Both the position numbers and the translations under genes were made by a program. This document shows, piece after piece, positions 49,137 to 58,120 of a stretch of 64,000 nt of DNA; within the stretch, counting starts at the first letter, position 1; each line of letters begins with the position of its first letter. This stretch comes from Bacteroidota bacterium (GTDB taxonomy: Bacteria > Bacteroidota > Bacteroidia > Flavobacteriales > Weeksellaceae). The notes under the pieces were generated by a model. It did no database searches. It saw only the letters and a program-made list of their open reading frames with translations, and had not been told where the DNA came from. The stretch covers positions 81,265 through 145,264 of the forward strand of contig JAEXBS010000058.1 in the NCBI GenBank assembly GCA_023393915.1, in the 5' to 3' direction.

Positions 49137-50738
49137 ATGAAAAATAGAATATTCAACCTATCAAAAACCATTGTTGCGGTAGCTTTACTTGGGCTTGTGA
49201 CCACGGCTTGTCAACAAGATTTCGAAGAAATCAACGACAATCCAAACGCAACTCAAACACCGCTTAGTTATGGTGTTTTTAACGCAGCCAATAAAATGGT
49301 TACCGATGCGACGAGAAACTCGTTCGAATCGGCGCGTGTAACCCTTCCTTGGGTACAGTACTCAGCACAAACGAACTATACAGAAGAGGATCGTTACCAA
49401 TACCGTCTAACTAGTGGAGACGCGCTTTGGAGAAACTTATATACTGCAGCAGCAAATTATAAGAAAATTATTGACCTGAACACAGATCCTGAAACTGCCG
49501 GTACAACTAGTGCCTATGGGCCTAACGAAAATCAGATTGCAGCTTCCAGAGTTATGTTATCCTATGTGTTCCTTCAATTAGTAGATACTTTTGGAGATGT
49601 TCCTTACTATTCGTATGGAACGGAGGATGCAGATTTCCAAGCACTTGCTGTAGATGAAACTCTTAAGCCAGTTTTTGCTCCACAAGCTAAAATTTATGCG
49701 GACATCATGAATGAGCTTAAGGAAGCGGCAGCGATGACTAAACCAGGTGTTGTTTTTACTAGTGGTGACGTTCTTTTCGGAGATGCGGCTAAACTAAAAA
49801 AGTTTGCGAACTCTCTTAGATTAAGAGTAGCAACGCGTGTGAAAGGAGTGGTACCAGGAGCTGAAGCGCATATTGCTGATGCAATTGCTTCAGGAGTAAT
49901 GACTTCTAACGATGATAACGTAGGAGTAACTTATGAAGCTACTCTTGTAAACCCATCTCCACTATATAATGACTTTAGAACTCGTTCGGATTTCTCAGTA
50001 TCTAAAACATTCATTGATTTACTTAAAGGTAATACTGGAGCATTCGGGGAAGATCCAAGATTATTCCAGTACGCTTCTCCAATTGGAACGGTTAAAGGAC
50101 CTCTTCTTAGTTCTGGTGCTTACCAAGATGCTGATGGAAATACACTTGACCAATACGATCCTGCATTATATGTTGGACAGCCTTACGGTCTTGATCAATC
50201 GATGTCTACTTCTCAGTCTGGTGGAGCAAACTTCTTCTCCAACAATATTTATAAAATGGATTACACAGAAATCCTAATGGAGTACTCGGAAGTAGAATTC
50301 CTTTTAGCTGAAGCTAATGGATGGAGTCAAGCCAACTATGTTAAGGGTGTAACTGCCTCGATGGAGAAATGGGGAGTGCCAGCTGCTGATATCGCTACTT
50401 TCGTAGGAACTTTACCAGCTGCTAGTATGGAGAATGTATTGGTTCAAAAGTATATTGCACTTTATATGCAACCTTACGAAGCTTGGGCTGAGTACAGAAG
50501 AACTGGATATCCAAAAACTGACATTCTACTTCTTCCAGGTGAAACAGGACAACTTAATACGCCAGTTGGTGGAGCAACTACTTACACGTTTGTGTCTCTA
50601 ATTGATGGATTAACTGATCTTCCTGCACGTCTTTACTACCCTACTGTTATCCAAACACTAAACGTAGATAACTACAATGCAGCTTCTTCAGCAATTGGAG
50701 GAGATGAAATGAATACGAAACTCATTTTTGACAAATAG
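49137..50738 (+). CDS. SusD/RagB-like nutrient-binding lipoprotein
   Basis: A 533-residue surface lipoprotein with lipobox TTAC (Cys25), followed by QQDFEEINDNPN; the acidic residues after the Cys resemble the Bacteroidota surface-export signal. EINDNPN and the later region ILMEYSEVEFLLAEANGW are typical of the SusD-like group 2 family. It should cap the SusC barrel and bind the ligand. Cotranscribed with susC and ended by a strong terminator. Confidence 0.93.
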   Translation: MKNRIFNLSKTIVAVALLGLVTTACQQDFEEINDNPNATQTPLSYGVFNAANKMVTDATRNSFESARVTLPWVQYSAQTNYTEEDRYQYRLTSGDALWRNLYTAAANYKKIIDLNTDPETAGTTSAYGPNENQIAASRVMLSYVFLQLVDTFGDVPYYSYGTEDADFQALAVDETLKPVFAPQAKIYADIMNELKEAAAMTKPGVVFTSGDVLFGDAAKLKKFANSLRLRVATRVKGVVPGAEAHIADAIASGVMTSNDDNVGVTYEATLVNPSPLYNDFRTRSDFSVSKTFIDLLKGNTGAFGEDPRLFQYASPIGTVKGPLLSSGAYQDADGNTLDQYDPALYVGQPYGLDQSMSTSQSGGANFFSNNIYKMDYTEILMEYSEVEFLLAEANGWSQANYVKGVTASMEKWGVPAADIATFVGTLPAASMENVLVQKYIALYMQPYEAWAEYRRTGYPKTDILLLPGETGQLNTPVGGATTYTFVSLIDGLTDLPARLYYPTVIQTLNVDNYNAASSAIGGDEMNTKLIFDK

Positions 50739-50772
50739 TGAGTTAATAAAGGATTATTCCTTATAAAAATTG

Positions 50773-50811
50773 ACAGTACAGGTGCCTAAAGGTATCTGTA
50801 CTGTTTTTTTT
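50773..50811 (+). terminator. Terminator of susCD
   Basis: A 14-bp stem (ACAGTACAGGTGCC with its complement, two G-T pairs) with loop TAAA, followed by a T-run. Confidence 0.88.
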
Positions 50812-50817
50812 ATATTG

Positions 50818-50825
50818 TATCTTTG
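50818..50825 (+). promoter_or_regulatory. -7 promoter element of argS
   Basis: TATCTTTG matches TAnnTTTG, 21 nt before the ATG at 50847 and directly after the susCD terminator. Confidence 0.6.
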
Positions 50826-50846
50826 TCTTCCATATTTCATAAGTCA

Positions 50847-52610
50847 ATGACAGTTAAAGACCACATACAACAAGAGATTTCAGAACTTATTCAGAATCTT
50901 TACCAATTGAACGATGTTCGTTTGGAGGTGCAGGATAATAAAACAGAGTTTGAAGGAGACTTCACCATTGTAACCTTTCCTTTAGTAAAACAACTGAAGA
51001 AAAATCCTGAGTTAATAGGAATGGAGCTCGGTGGAGCACTTAGTGGAAATACCGAGTGGCTGAAAGGATTTAATGTGGTTAAAGGCTTTTTAAACCTTTC
51101 TTTAACGGACGAATTTTTCCTAAAAGAATTTCAAAACGTAAGCGATTCATTAGATCAAAAACCATCAAGAGAAGAAACCGTTATGGTCGAGTATTCTTCT
51201 CCGAATACCAATAAACCCCTGCATTTAGGACACATTAGAAACAATCTGTTAGGATTTTCTGTCGCTGCCATCCTACAGGAGGCGGGATACAATGTGTTAA
51301 AAACCCAGATTATCAATGACCGAGGAATTCATATCTGTAAGTCCATGTATGCATGGCTTCAGAGTGAGGATCAAATGACTCCAGATTCTAGCGGAATGAA
51401 AGGAGATAAGCTAGTTGGGCACTACTACGTGGAGTTTGATAAGCAGTATAAGAAAGAAATAGCAGAGCTCATGAGCTCAGGGCTTACGGAGGAAGAAGCG
51501 AAGAAAGAAGCGCCTTCCATTAAGGCTGCTCAGAAAATGCTTTTGGATTGGGAGAAAGAAGATCCTACTGTTCGTGAACTATGGAGTCGGATGAACTCCT
51601 GGGTATACGATGGATTTGCAACTACCTACAATAACCTTGGTGTGGATTTCGATCAAGTCCAGTACGAGAGCAATACCTATTTGCTCGGAAAAGATATTAT
51701 TCAAAAAGGACTTCATTCTGGCGTGTTTGTCAGAAGAGATGACGGTTCGATTTGGGTGGATTTAACAGACGATGGACTGGATCATAAACTTCTGTTACGT
51801 TCGGATGGAACTTCAGTTTATATGACACAGGATTTAGGAACTGCCGTACAACGTTTCAAGGAGAATGATATTCAAAAACTTATCTACACGGTAGGGAACG
51901 AACAGGATTACCATTTTCAAGTTCTATTTAAAATACTCGGTAAATTAGATTATCCATGGGCCGATCAACTTTATCACCTGTCTTATGGAATGGTAGAGCT
52001 TCCGGAAGGAAAAATGAAATCACGTGAGGGAACGGTAGTCGATGCTGATGATTTAATGGATGAAATGGTTTCTACTGCAAAAGAGAAAGCAGAGGAACTT
52101 GGGAAATTGGAACACCTTTCTGAAGGGGAAAAAGAGGCTTCCTATCAGACGGTAGGTTTAGGAGCTCTTAAGTATTTCATGTTGAAGGTGGATCCTAGAA
52201 AGAAAATGCTTTTCAATCCAAAGGAAAGTATTGATTTTAACGGAAATACAGGGCCTTTCATTCAGTATACCTATGCACGTATCCAATCCTTACTAAGAAA
52301 AGCAGAATATACAAGTCAGTCGGTAACTAAAGCTACTGATTTAGAGCCGAGCGAAAAAGAGCTGATTCAACACCTGTCCAATTATAAGGAAGTGGTAGAG
52401 AAGTCCGCAGAAACGCTCTCACCAGCCCATATTGCAAATTATGTTTACGATCTTGTAAAAGCGTACAATGGTTTTTACCAAAACAATCCTATTTTAACGC
52501 ATGAAAATCAGGAAACAAAACACCTTCGTTTGGAACTCTCTTACCAGACAGCAAGAGTGATTAATAAAGCGCTTGCCCTTTTAGGCATAGGCACAGTTGA
52601 TCGCATGTAA
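50847..52610 (+). CDS. argS: Arginyl-tRNA synthetase
   Basis: Charges tRNA-Arg. The protein of 587 residues starts with the Arg-S N-terminal tRNA-binding domain, then the HIGH motif as HLGH in NKPLHLGHIRNN (about 121-132). The KMSKS-like loop is GKMKSREGTV, and the C-terminal DALR anticodon-binding domain ends near VINKALALLGI. All are normal for the family. The start is ATG 50847; the longer TTG frame from 50823 overlaps the promoter box. Confidence 0.96.
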   Translation: MTVKDHIQQEISELIQNLYQLNDVRLEVQDNKTEFEGDFTIVTFPLVKQLKKNPELIGMELGGALSGNTEWLKGFNVVKGFLNLSLTDEFFLKEFQNVSDSLDQKPSREETVMVEYSSPNTNKPLHLGHIRNNLLGFSVAAILQEAGYNVLKTQIINDRGIHICKSMYAWLQSEDQMTPDSSGMKGDKLVGHYYVEFDKQYKKEIAELMSSGLTEEEAKKEAPSIKAAQKMLLDWEKEDPTVRELWSRMNSWVYDGFATTYNNLGVDFDQVQYESNTYLLGKDIIQKGLHSGVFVRRDDGSIWVDLTDDGLDHKLLLRSDGTSVYMTQDLGTAVQRFKENDIQKLIYTVGNEQDYHFQVLFKILGKLDYPWADQLYHLSYGMVELPEGKMKSREGTVVDADDLMDEMVSTAKEKAEELGKLEHLSEGEKEASYQTVGLGALKYFMLKVDPRKKMLFNPKESIDFNGNTGPFIQYTYARIQSLLRKAEYTSQSVTKATDLEPSEKELIQHLSNYKEVVEKSAETLSPAHIANYVYDLVKAYNGFYQNNPILTHENQETKHLRLELSYQTARVINKALALLGIGTVDRM

Positions 52611-52637
52611 AATAAAAGAAACTTTAATGGCTAATAG

Positions 52638-52671
52638 AAGCAGTGGAGAGCGTCCACTGCTTTTTTTTTTA
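52638..52671 (+). terminator. Terminator of argS
   Basis: AAGCAGTGGA/TCCACTGCTT form a 10-bp stem with loop GAGCG and a run of T. Confidence 0.85.
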
Positions 52672-52718
52672 TCAAAAATTAAAACAGAATCTTTAACTTT
52701 AGAGAAGAAAAATCAGCT

Positions 52719-53144
52719 ATGTCAATAAAAACGAAGGTGAGCGACGAGAGCGTTACCGATTTTATAGAATCCTTTGCCGCAACAGAAAAGAAAAAGAAAG
52801 ACGCTTTTTTGCTACTAGATCTTTTCGAGCAGTGGAGTGGGTATCAACCCAAAATGTGGGGGGCTTCTATGATTGGCTTTGGAGTATACCATTACAAGTC
52901 GGAAAGAAGCCGCCAAGAGGGAGATTGGCCAAGGATTGGGTTTTCGCCTCGTAAGGCTGCTCATTCGCTTTATGTTTATTCGGGAGCATTTCAAGATGAG
53001 ATTCTCTCGAGGTTAGGTAAGCATAAAATGGGTAAAGGTTGTATGTACGTTAATAAATTAGAAGATATTGATCTTGATGTTTTAAAAGAACTCACGCTCT
53101 CAACCCTTGAATACATGGAAAAGAAATACCCCTCTAAGCCGTGA
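52719..53144 (+). CDS. DUF1801 domain protein (first of tandem pair)
   Basis: A 141-residue cytoplasmic protein of the YdhG-like DUF1801 family, with VTDFIESFAATEKKKKDAFLLLDLFEQWSG and the typical middle MWGASMIGFGVYHYKSE. The family has unknown function; related members are called iron-chaperone-like by weak links to frataxin fold. The stop overlaps the next gene's GTG start (GTGA), so the pair is translated together. Confidence 0.87.
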   Translation: MSIKTKVSDESVTDFIESFAATEKKKKDAFLLLDLFEQWSGYQPKMWGASMIGFGVYHYKSERSRQEGDWPRIGFSPRKAAHSLYVYSGAFQDEILSRLGKHKMGKGCMYVNKLEDIDLDVLKELTLSTLEYMEKKYPSKP

Positions 53145-53485
53145 AAAACCCAGAAGTTTCTTCTTATATAGAAAATGCGAAAAGAGAGCATCAGGAAATT
53201 TTAGTTTTTTTGCGTTCTCTTATTTTTGATTTAATGCCCGAGGTAAAGGAAGAATTCAAGTGGTCCCGTCCCGTTTATTACCGAAAGGAACTACTATGTT
53301 ATTTGCTTTCAAATAAAAGCTACGTAACTCTTGGTTTTTACAAAGGTGCGCTGGGGTTACCCGATCCAAAAGGAAAATTAGAAGGCACGGGAAAAGAAAT
53401 GAGGCATTTGAAAATCCGATCCTTGGAGGAGCTGGATCAAGCGGAACTGTCATTATGGCTCACTGAGCTTTATAAATTGAATTAG
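53141..53485 (+). CDS. DUF1801 domain protein (second of tandem pair)
   Basis: A 114-residue protein with the other common DUF1801 layout: EILVFLRSLIFDLMPEVKEEFKWSRPVYYRKELLCYL followed by VTLGFYKGALGLPDP. It starts at GTG 53141, overlapping the first DUF1801 gene by 4 nt. The two copies differ widely in sequence, so they are not a recent duplication. No enzyme residues are recognisable. Confidence 0.87.
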   Translation: MKNPEVSSYIENAKREHQEILVFLRSLIFDLMPEVKEEFKWSRPVYYRKELLCYLLSNKSYVTLGFYKGALGLPDPKGKLEGTGKEMRHLKIRSLEELDQAELSLWLTELYKLN

Positions 53486-53501
53486 AAGTAATTAACAGCA
53501 A

Positions 53502-53534
53502 AAAACCGAAGTGACCCAGGGCCGCTTCGGTTTT
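53502..53534. terminator. Bidirectional terminator between DUF1801 and DUF4920 genes
   Basis: AAAACCGAAG and CTTCGGTTTT form a 10-bp A-T-flanked stem that can terminate on both strands. Confidence 0.75.
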
Positions 53535-53555
53535 AATCTTTAAAAGAATGTTCTT

Positions 53556-54041
53556 TTAGTTGATTACTTTAATTCCTTTGGCTAGTACTCGGATTTCAGT
53601 CTGTGGCTTGGTAATCTTAGCAATTTCAGCTTTTGATTTTCCAGAGTCCTCAGCGTAATGTCTTAGTTCTTCAACAGAAGTAACTTTCTTCTCAGCATCT
53701 GCATCCAAAAGAACCGTTTTTCCTAAAATGTCTTGAGGTAGGAAGAAAGCGTAGTCTTTCATTTTCACAAATACTCTTGTGTCCATGTCGTTTACTAAAG
53801 TGAGCCAACATCCTTTCTTTTCGCAAACTCCACTGACTTCAGCTTGAATAATTAAGTTTTCAAGTTTATCCTTTGAAGATAGGTCGCGAACTAGTTTGTC
53901 TGCGCTATAAACGTTAAAGGTTTTCTCTTCACTAACCCCTGCGCCGTATTCTTGTCCTTTTACGGCGGGAGCGATTTCACTTTGTGCAGTCATAAAGGCA
54001 GCAAAGAGAACTAACGTGGTGATTGTAAGTAGTTTTTTCAT
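53556..54041 (-). CDS. DUF4920 family secreted protein
   Basis: A 161-residue periplasmic protein with a Sec signal peptide (about 1-20, ending MTAQ). The segment EVSGVCEKKGCWLTL with a Cys pair five apart, followed by VFVKMKDYAFFLPQDI, is the DUF4920 hallmark; the cysteines may bind a metal or a cofactor. The function is not established. It lies 31 nt after the diheme peroxidase-like gene on the same strand and could be the fifth gene of that operon, though a 31-nt gap is larger than the others there. Confidence 0.85.
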   Translation of the reverse strand: MKKLLTITTLVLFAAFMTAQSEIAPAVKGQEYGAGVSEEKTFNVYSADKLVRDLSSKDKLENLIIQAEVSGVCEKKGCWLTLVNDMDTRVFVKMKDYAFFLPQDILGKTVLLDADAEKKVTSVEELRHYAEDSGKSKAEIAKITKPQTEIRVLAKGIKVIN

Positions 54042-54072
54042 AATAGCTTGGTTTTATTTATACTTTGTATTG

Positions 54073-55206
54073 TTATTTTGGCAGTACTGGAGGTCGCATT
54101 TTATAATTGTAGCTGTGTAGCGAGAGTAAAAAATTCTCCAAATCCTGCAGTTCTTCTTCTGATAAGTTCAATGAGACGAGCATAGCCGACTTCTTAGATA
54201 CTAGGCCGTTTGAGGCGGCTCTCTTTTCTGTCACCATACCCACGTTGTACATATTTAATAATCCTCTTATATGCGGAAATAATCCATTATGCATGTAAGG
54301 AGCAGTATGGGAAATTTCTCGTAAGGTAGGGGTTTTAAATTTTCCTAAATCTTCAGGGTTCTTTGTGATTTCATACTGTCCTAAATCCTCATATTCCCTT
54401 CCGGCGTAAGAAAGTCCTAAATTATGGAATTTTTGATCACTGAATAAAGGAGTGTTGTGGCAATTGATGCAATTGGCTTTGGTTCTAAAAAGATGAAGTC
54501 CTCTGATTTCTGAATCGCTTAGCGCCTCTTTTTTTCCATTTACAAATTGATCGAAGCGAGTCGGGGGACTAATGAGTGTCCTTTGAAATGTGGCTAACGC
54601 TTTACTGATGTTTTCTTCTGTTATCTTTTCCCCAGGAAAGGCCTTTTCGAAAAGTTCTCTGTAGGGTTTAATTCGACGAATATTTCTTACTGCAAGACGT
54701 GTATGCATATTCATTTCAAGTGGATTCTCGATGGGGAATTTCACTTGATCTTCTAAATCTTTTGCTCGTCCGTCCCAGAACATGGTAGTCGCATAGGCAA
54801 TATTGAGTACTGTTGGGGTGTTTCGTGTTCCTTGCTGCCTATCGTGCCCGTAGGCCACACGGTTTCCATCGCTCCACATGAGCTCAGGATCGTGACAATT
54901 GGCGCACGAAATCTGACCCGAGCGAGAAAGCCTTGGATCAAAAAACAAACTTTTGCCTAATTCCTCTTTCTCTTTGGAGTAAGGGTTAGAACTCGGGTGC
55001 TTGAATTTGGGTAAGGGACCTATATCTACAAATCCTTCTTTGGCTTCTTCAAAGAGGAAAGGCTCTGGCCATAAAGAAGGATCTCCACTTCCATAAAGCT
55101 CGCGTAAATTCTCACCTTTATCCTCTCCTCTTAAAGTCGAAGAGGTAGTAAAAGAGTAGAACAGCGCTAAGGCTAGAATTAAGGTCAAACAAGTTTTCAT
55201 CTTCAT
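54073..55206 (-). CDS. Diheme cytochrome c peroxidase / MauG-like protein
   Basis: A 377-residue exported protein (signal peptide about 1-23) with two heme c motifs, CANCH (101-105) and CINCH (246-250). FWDGR contains Trp144, at the place of the inter-heme Trp of the family. After the second heme, TLREISHTAPYMHNG leads to NMYNVG with Tyr320, aligning by eye with the Tyr heme ligand of MauG (FYDRGG) where classical peroxidases have Met. That suggests a MauG/MbnH-like oxidant more than a simple peroxidase; the alignment is manual. It starts on the TAATG overlap with the outer-membrane barrel gene. Confidence 0.92.
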   Translation of the reverse strand: MKMKTCLTLILALALFYSFTTSSTLRGEDKGENLRELYGSGDPSLWPEPFLFEEAKEGFVDIGPLPKFKHPSSNPYSKEKEELGKSLFFDPRLSRSGQISCANCHDPELMWSDGNRVAYGHDRQQGTRNTPTVLNIAYATTMFWDGRAKDLEDQVKFPIENPLEMNMHTRLAVRNIRRIKPYRELFEKAFPGEKITEENISKALATFQRTLISPPTRFDQFVNGKKEALSDSEIRGLHLFRTKANCINCHNTPLFSDQKFHNLGLSYAGREYEDLGQYEITKNPEDLGKFKTPTLREISHTAPYMHNGLFPHIRGLLNMYNVGMVTEKRAASNGLVSKKSAMLVSLNLSEEELQDLENFLLSLHSYNYKMRPPVLPK

Positions 55207-56750
55207 TAATAATATACACTTAAACCAGTAGTGAATAGGACTCTAGGAGTTAATGTTCCCGTTATAGGAAAATCACCATCGGAGGAGGCAAAAGTACTGG
55301 CAAATTTAGCAAAAATCCGAATTTTGCTTTGGTTTTTAAGTTTTCCTAACAAATCGAGTCCTAAGTTAAAGCCTGTTTTGCTTAGGCTGTCGTAGTGGTA
55401 GTCCGGCTGAATTACTTGGTCAAAGAATTTCGGATCCGATGATACAGGCACAAAGGATAGCTCTATTTGCAAGGGGAAGTAGTGACTCAGTCCTGCGCTA
55501 AGCGAAAGTTTTGCTTTTTCATGCCTGAATAGGTCATGGAACCCATTGAGTGACACCGTCCAACTGTCCGTGATCTTATCGGTAACCCCAAGTAAATCGC
55601 GGGCTCTTAAAAGGTGCACATCGTTTTCTAATCTTACGCCCCAAAGAAGTCCCTTTTTGTTTTCAAGCTGGTCTTGAATATGGAAGGAGATGTTTTCGGA
55701 GTTTAATCGGAAATTTTGCCCTTGTTCTTGTGTGTTGTAATTATCTCCTTGCAAGGTCTTAAATTTAAGAGTTGAGAGAAGATTGTGTTTTCCAAGCTGG
55801 GTAAGATAGCTTCCGTTTAGTTCATGGGACCGGGTTCGGTATTTCATTAGAACTAGATCGGGATCAACATAAACTTGAGAGTTCGCATCTTTTTGGTAAA
55901 GGCTTTCCATCGAGTAGCGGTAGGTATAATTTATTTGTGTTTTGTGTTTTTCGTTTGCCCATTGGTAACCTGCTCCAAGCATTCTGTTAAGGTCTTCAAA
56001 AAGAAAATCCGTGTAAGAAGCAAAATTTATTACCCTTCCGTAGCCGTTGGAGAATCGAACATACGACTCGGGATAAGAAGGGGAATTAATGTATTCATTT
56101 ACAGCCATTACCTCATTATTATCCGTTCCTCTCCCTAGTCCTGCTTTAATCGAGACTTGGTGAGGCCCAAGATTTACAGCGGAAAAAAGCTCCGCTCCGT
56201 AATCTGCTGTTTGAATTTCAGGACGTGGATCTGATTTTCTAAAGGCATTGGCTCCCTTGTAGAACAAGGATCCCCCTAGAGAAAACTTATTTTTTTGATA
56301 GGCAATAGATCCTAGAATGGAGTAGTTTTGGTTTTCCCAATCTGCTTTTTTCTCTACATAGAGATAATGCGGAGACAAAAGTTCATTGTCTGTTGTTCTT
56401 TGGTTATTGAGCGTAAATCCTACCTGCTGCTCATGCTTTAGAGCATAAGAAAACTCTCCATACAGCCTTAGGTTTTTACTTGGTGAAAATAACCCTTCCG
56501 CAGAAAATTCATATTGAGAACTTTTTTCAGGAGTTTGTACTCTCTTTAGACTTCCTTCTTCAAACGTTGCGAAAATTCCTGTTTGCGTATAGTCCTGAAA
56601 CTTTATCTTTTGCGCTTGTAATGGATTCTCTACAATAAGTTCTTTGTAGGACGCATTCATTGGAGAGTTAGGAAGAAAAAGGGAATCCTCTACCTGCGAG
56701 AATAGAGGAAGTCCCAAAAAAACAGTGAATAAAGTAAGTGTTAATTTCAT
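55206..56750 (-). CDS. Outer-membrane beta-barrel protein, DUF6850-like
   Basis: A 514-residue protein with a signal peptide (about 1-18, ending LFSQ). The mature part is a chain of alternating amphipathic strands with short turns, ending in an aromatic residue (FTTGLSVYY), as expected of an outer-membrane barrel. It has no plug domain. I assign it to DUF6850, a Bacteroidota barrel family often found beside DUF4876 genes. It lies 4 nt after the DUF4876 gene and its stop shares a base with the next ATG. Function unknown; it could be a channel or anchor partner for the system. Confidence 0.82.
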   Translation of the reverse strand: MKLTLTLFTVFLGLPLFSQVEDSLFLPNSPMNASYKELIVENPLQAQKIKFQDYTQTGIFATFEEGSLKRVQTPEKSSQYEFSAEGLFSPSKNLRLYGEFSYALKHEQQVGFTLNNQRTTDNELLSPHYLYVEKKADWENQNYSILGSIAYQKNKFSLGGSLFYKGANAFRKSDPRPEIQTADYGAELFSAVNLGPHQVSIKAGLGRGTDNNEVMAVNEYINSPSYPESYVRFSNGYGRVINFASYTDFLFEDLNRMLGAGYQWANEKHKTQINYTYRYSMESLYQKDANSQVYVDPDLVLMKYRTRSHELNGSYLTQLGKHNLLSTLKFKTLQGDNYNTQEQGQNFRLNSENISFHIQDQLENKKGLLWGVRLENDVHLLRARDLLGVTDKITDSWTVSLNGFHDLFRHEKAKLSLSAGLSHYFPLQIELSFVPVSSDPKFFDQVIQPDYHYDSLSKTGFNLGLDLLGKLKNQSKIRIFAKFASTFASSDGDFPITGTLTPRVLFTTGLSVYY

Positions 56751-56754
56751 TTAA

Positions 56755-58107
56755 TTAAGGAGCGAACTCTTTAGGAGCTGCTTTTTGCATAATAACAAAA
56801 TCATTAGAACTGTTGTTCGAATCTTCAAGAACCTTTCTACCATCGGAAAGTGTTGTTTTTACTTTTCTTATAACACTTTGAGAATTGTACGCAGCATCCG
56901 TATGGATTGATCCCGCATCAATAGAAGCAGATAGGTGTTTCGGTCTTTGTGAATTCGGGTTGTAATGCTGAAGTTCTACTCCATCAATAATGATCGATTG
57001 AGGAATTTGTTTAAAGTAATTGGAGTTCGAAGTGACCGTTAGGATGGTAGGATCGGTATAGGCACCGAAGGAATCGAAATTGTCTGCTCTAAAGAGTACA
57101 AAACTATCTCTACCTAGGTTGTCCATTAGTAAATCTCTGTTCCCGCTGTAGTAACCTGGGATTCCCCAATAGGCAATGACCACATCCATTACACTTGGGT
57201 TTTGAATGTCAGAGCGGAAAACGGCTTCTCCAATAGAAGTACGGAAATCTCCCAAATAAACTTCAAATTCTGCTGTTGATAAGTCAATGGTTAGTTCTGG
57301 ATTGTCTACTGTGAGTGGGTCTCCTTGATTGTCTACTAAGGGAGCTTTGTGATTTACCCCCGTGGCTGCAATGACAAAACTTTGTCCTGGAGCTATGGGA
57401 TAGGTTGCTCCCAATCCGGGAATCTGAATGACATAGTCCGCATATACGTAGTCTGTATTGGCAGCATTTCCAGCGGTCATCTTCAGGGATTTAGACCAAT
57501 CAAACTGCCCACTAGGTAGGGTGTACTCATTGGTAGTGGTATTGGTTTTCCCGTAGGTTTGAGCAATGTAGAGACCGTCTGCGTAAATCGTTTCATTCGA
57601 GTTGTTGTAGATCTCAATGAATTGGTCTCTAAAGGAAGCGCCTTGTCTAGTGTGAGAACCGGCGTAGTAGATCTGTTTAATGACTAGGTCTCCAACGCGA
57701 CCAGCTTTAAGTACAAGCGCGGTCGAGGTTACGTTTTCAGATACTTTTACATTTTCTTGTGTCGCATTGAAAACGACTTCTACCTCTTGAGGCACGTATC
57801 CAAAGAGCGTAGAGAATTCAGCGCTCGTCATTTTTTTGTTAATCGTTACGGTGTAGTTTCCTGGCAGAATTTGAGTGAAATTAGCCTGCCCCGTATTTTC
57901 AGTTGTTTTGGTATATACGTCTCCAGTGGTCGTATTGGTCATAACGACCGTTGCTCCTGAACTAGCAAGTGCATTGAAGGAAGGATCGTAGTTCACCGAG
58001 ATGGAAAAATCGATCGGTTTTAAGGCTCCGTTTCCTCCACCAAACTCATCGTCACGACAAGCGAATAGAGCAAAGAAAGCGAAAAGTAGTAGCAAATAGT
58101 TTTTCAT
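56755..58107 (-). CDS. DUF4876 surface-type lipoprotein
   Basis: A 450-residue lipoprotein with lipobox LFAC (Cys17), followed by RDDEF, close to the Bacteroidota surface-export signals (acidic residues at positions +2 to +4), so outside the cell is likely. Residues about 30-125 look like a prealbumin/Cna-B-type beta domain (TTGDVYTKTTENTGQANF, LPGNYTVTI). Residues about 135-330 resemble a lamin-tail-type fold with FIEIYNNSNETIYADGLYI. I assign DUF4876 from memory. It is encoded between the TonB receptor (13-nt gap) and the barrel (4-nt gap), like SusD beside SusC, so a ligand-capturing role is plausible. Confidence 0.84.
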   Translation of the reverse strand: MKNYLLLLFAFFALFACRDDEFGGGNGALKPIDFSISVNYDPSFNALASSGATVVMTNTTTGDVYTKTTENTGQANFTQILPGNYTVTINKKMTSAEFSTLFGYVPQEVEVVFNATQENVKVSENVTSTALVLKAGRVGDLVIKQIYYAGSHTRQGASFRDQFIEIYNNSNETIYADGLYIAQTYGKTNTTTNEYTLPSGQFDWSKSLKMTAGNAANTDYVYADYVIQIPGLGATYPIAPGQSFVIAATGVNHKAPLVDNQGDPLTVDNPELTIDLSTAEFEVYLGDFRTSIGEAVFRSDIQNPSVMDVVIAYWGIPGYYSGNRDLLMDNLGRDSFVLFRADNFDSFGAYTDPTILTVTSNSNYFKQIPQSIIIDGVELQHYNPNSQRPKHLSASIDAGSIHTDAAYNSQSVIRKVKTTLSDGRKVLEDSNNSSNDFVIMQKAAPKEFAP

Positions 58108-58120
58108 AGCTTTTTTTAAG

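Noticed and set aside
54073..55206. Plain cytochrome c peroxidase for peroxide defence
   Set aside because: Not excluded, but the Tyr in place of Met after heme 2 and the receptor operon make a MauG-like role more likely.
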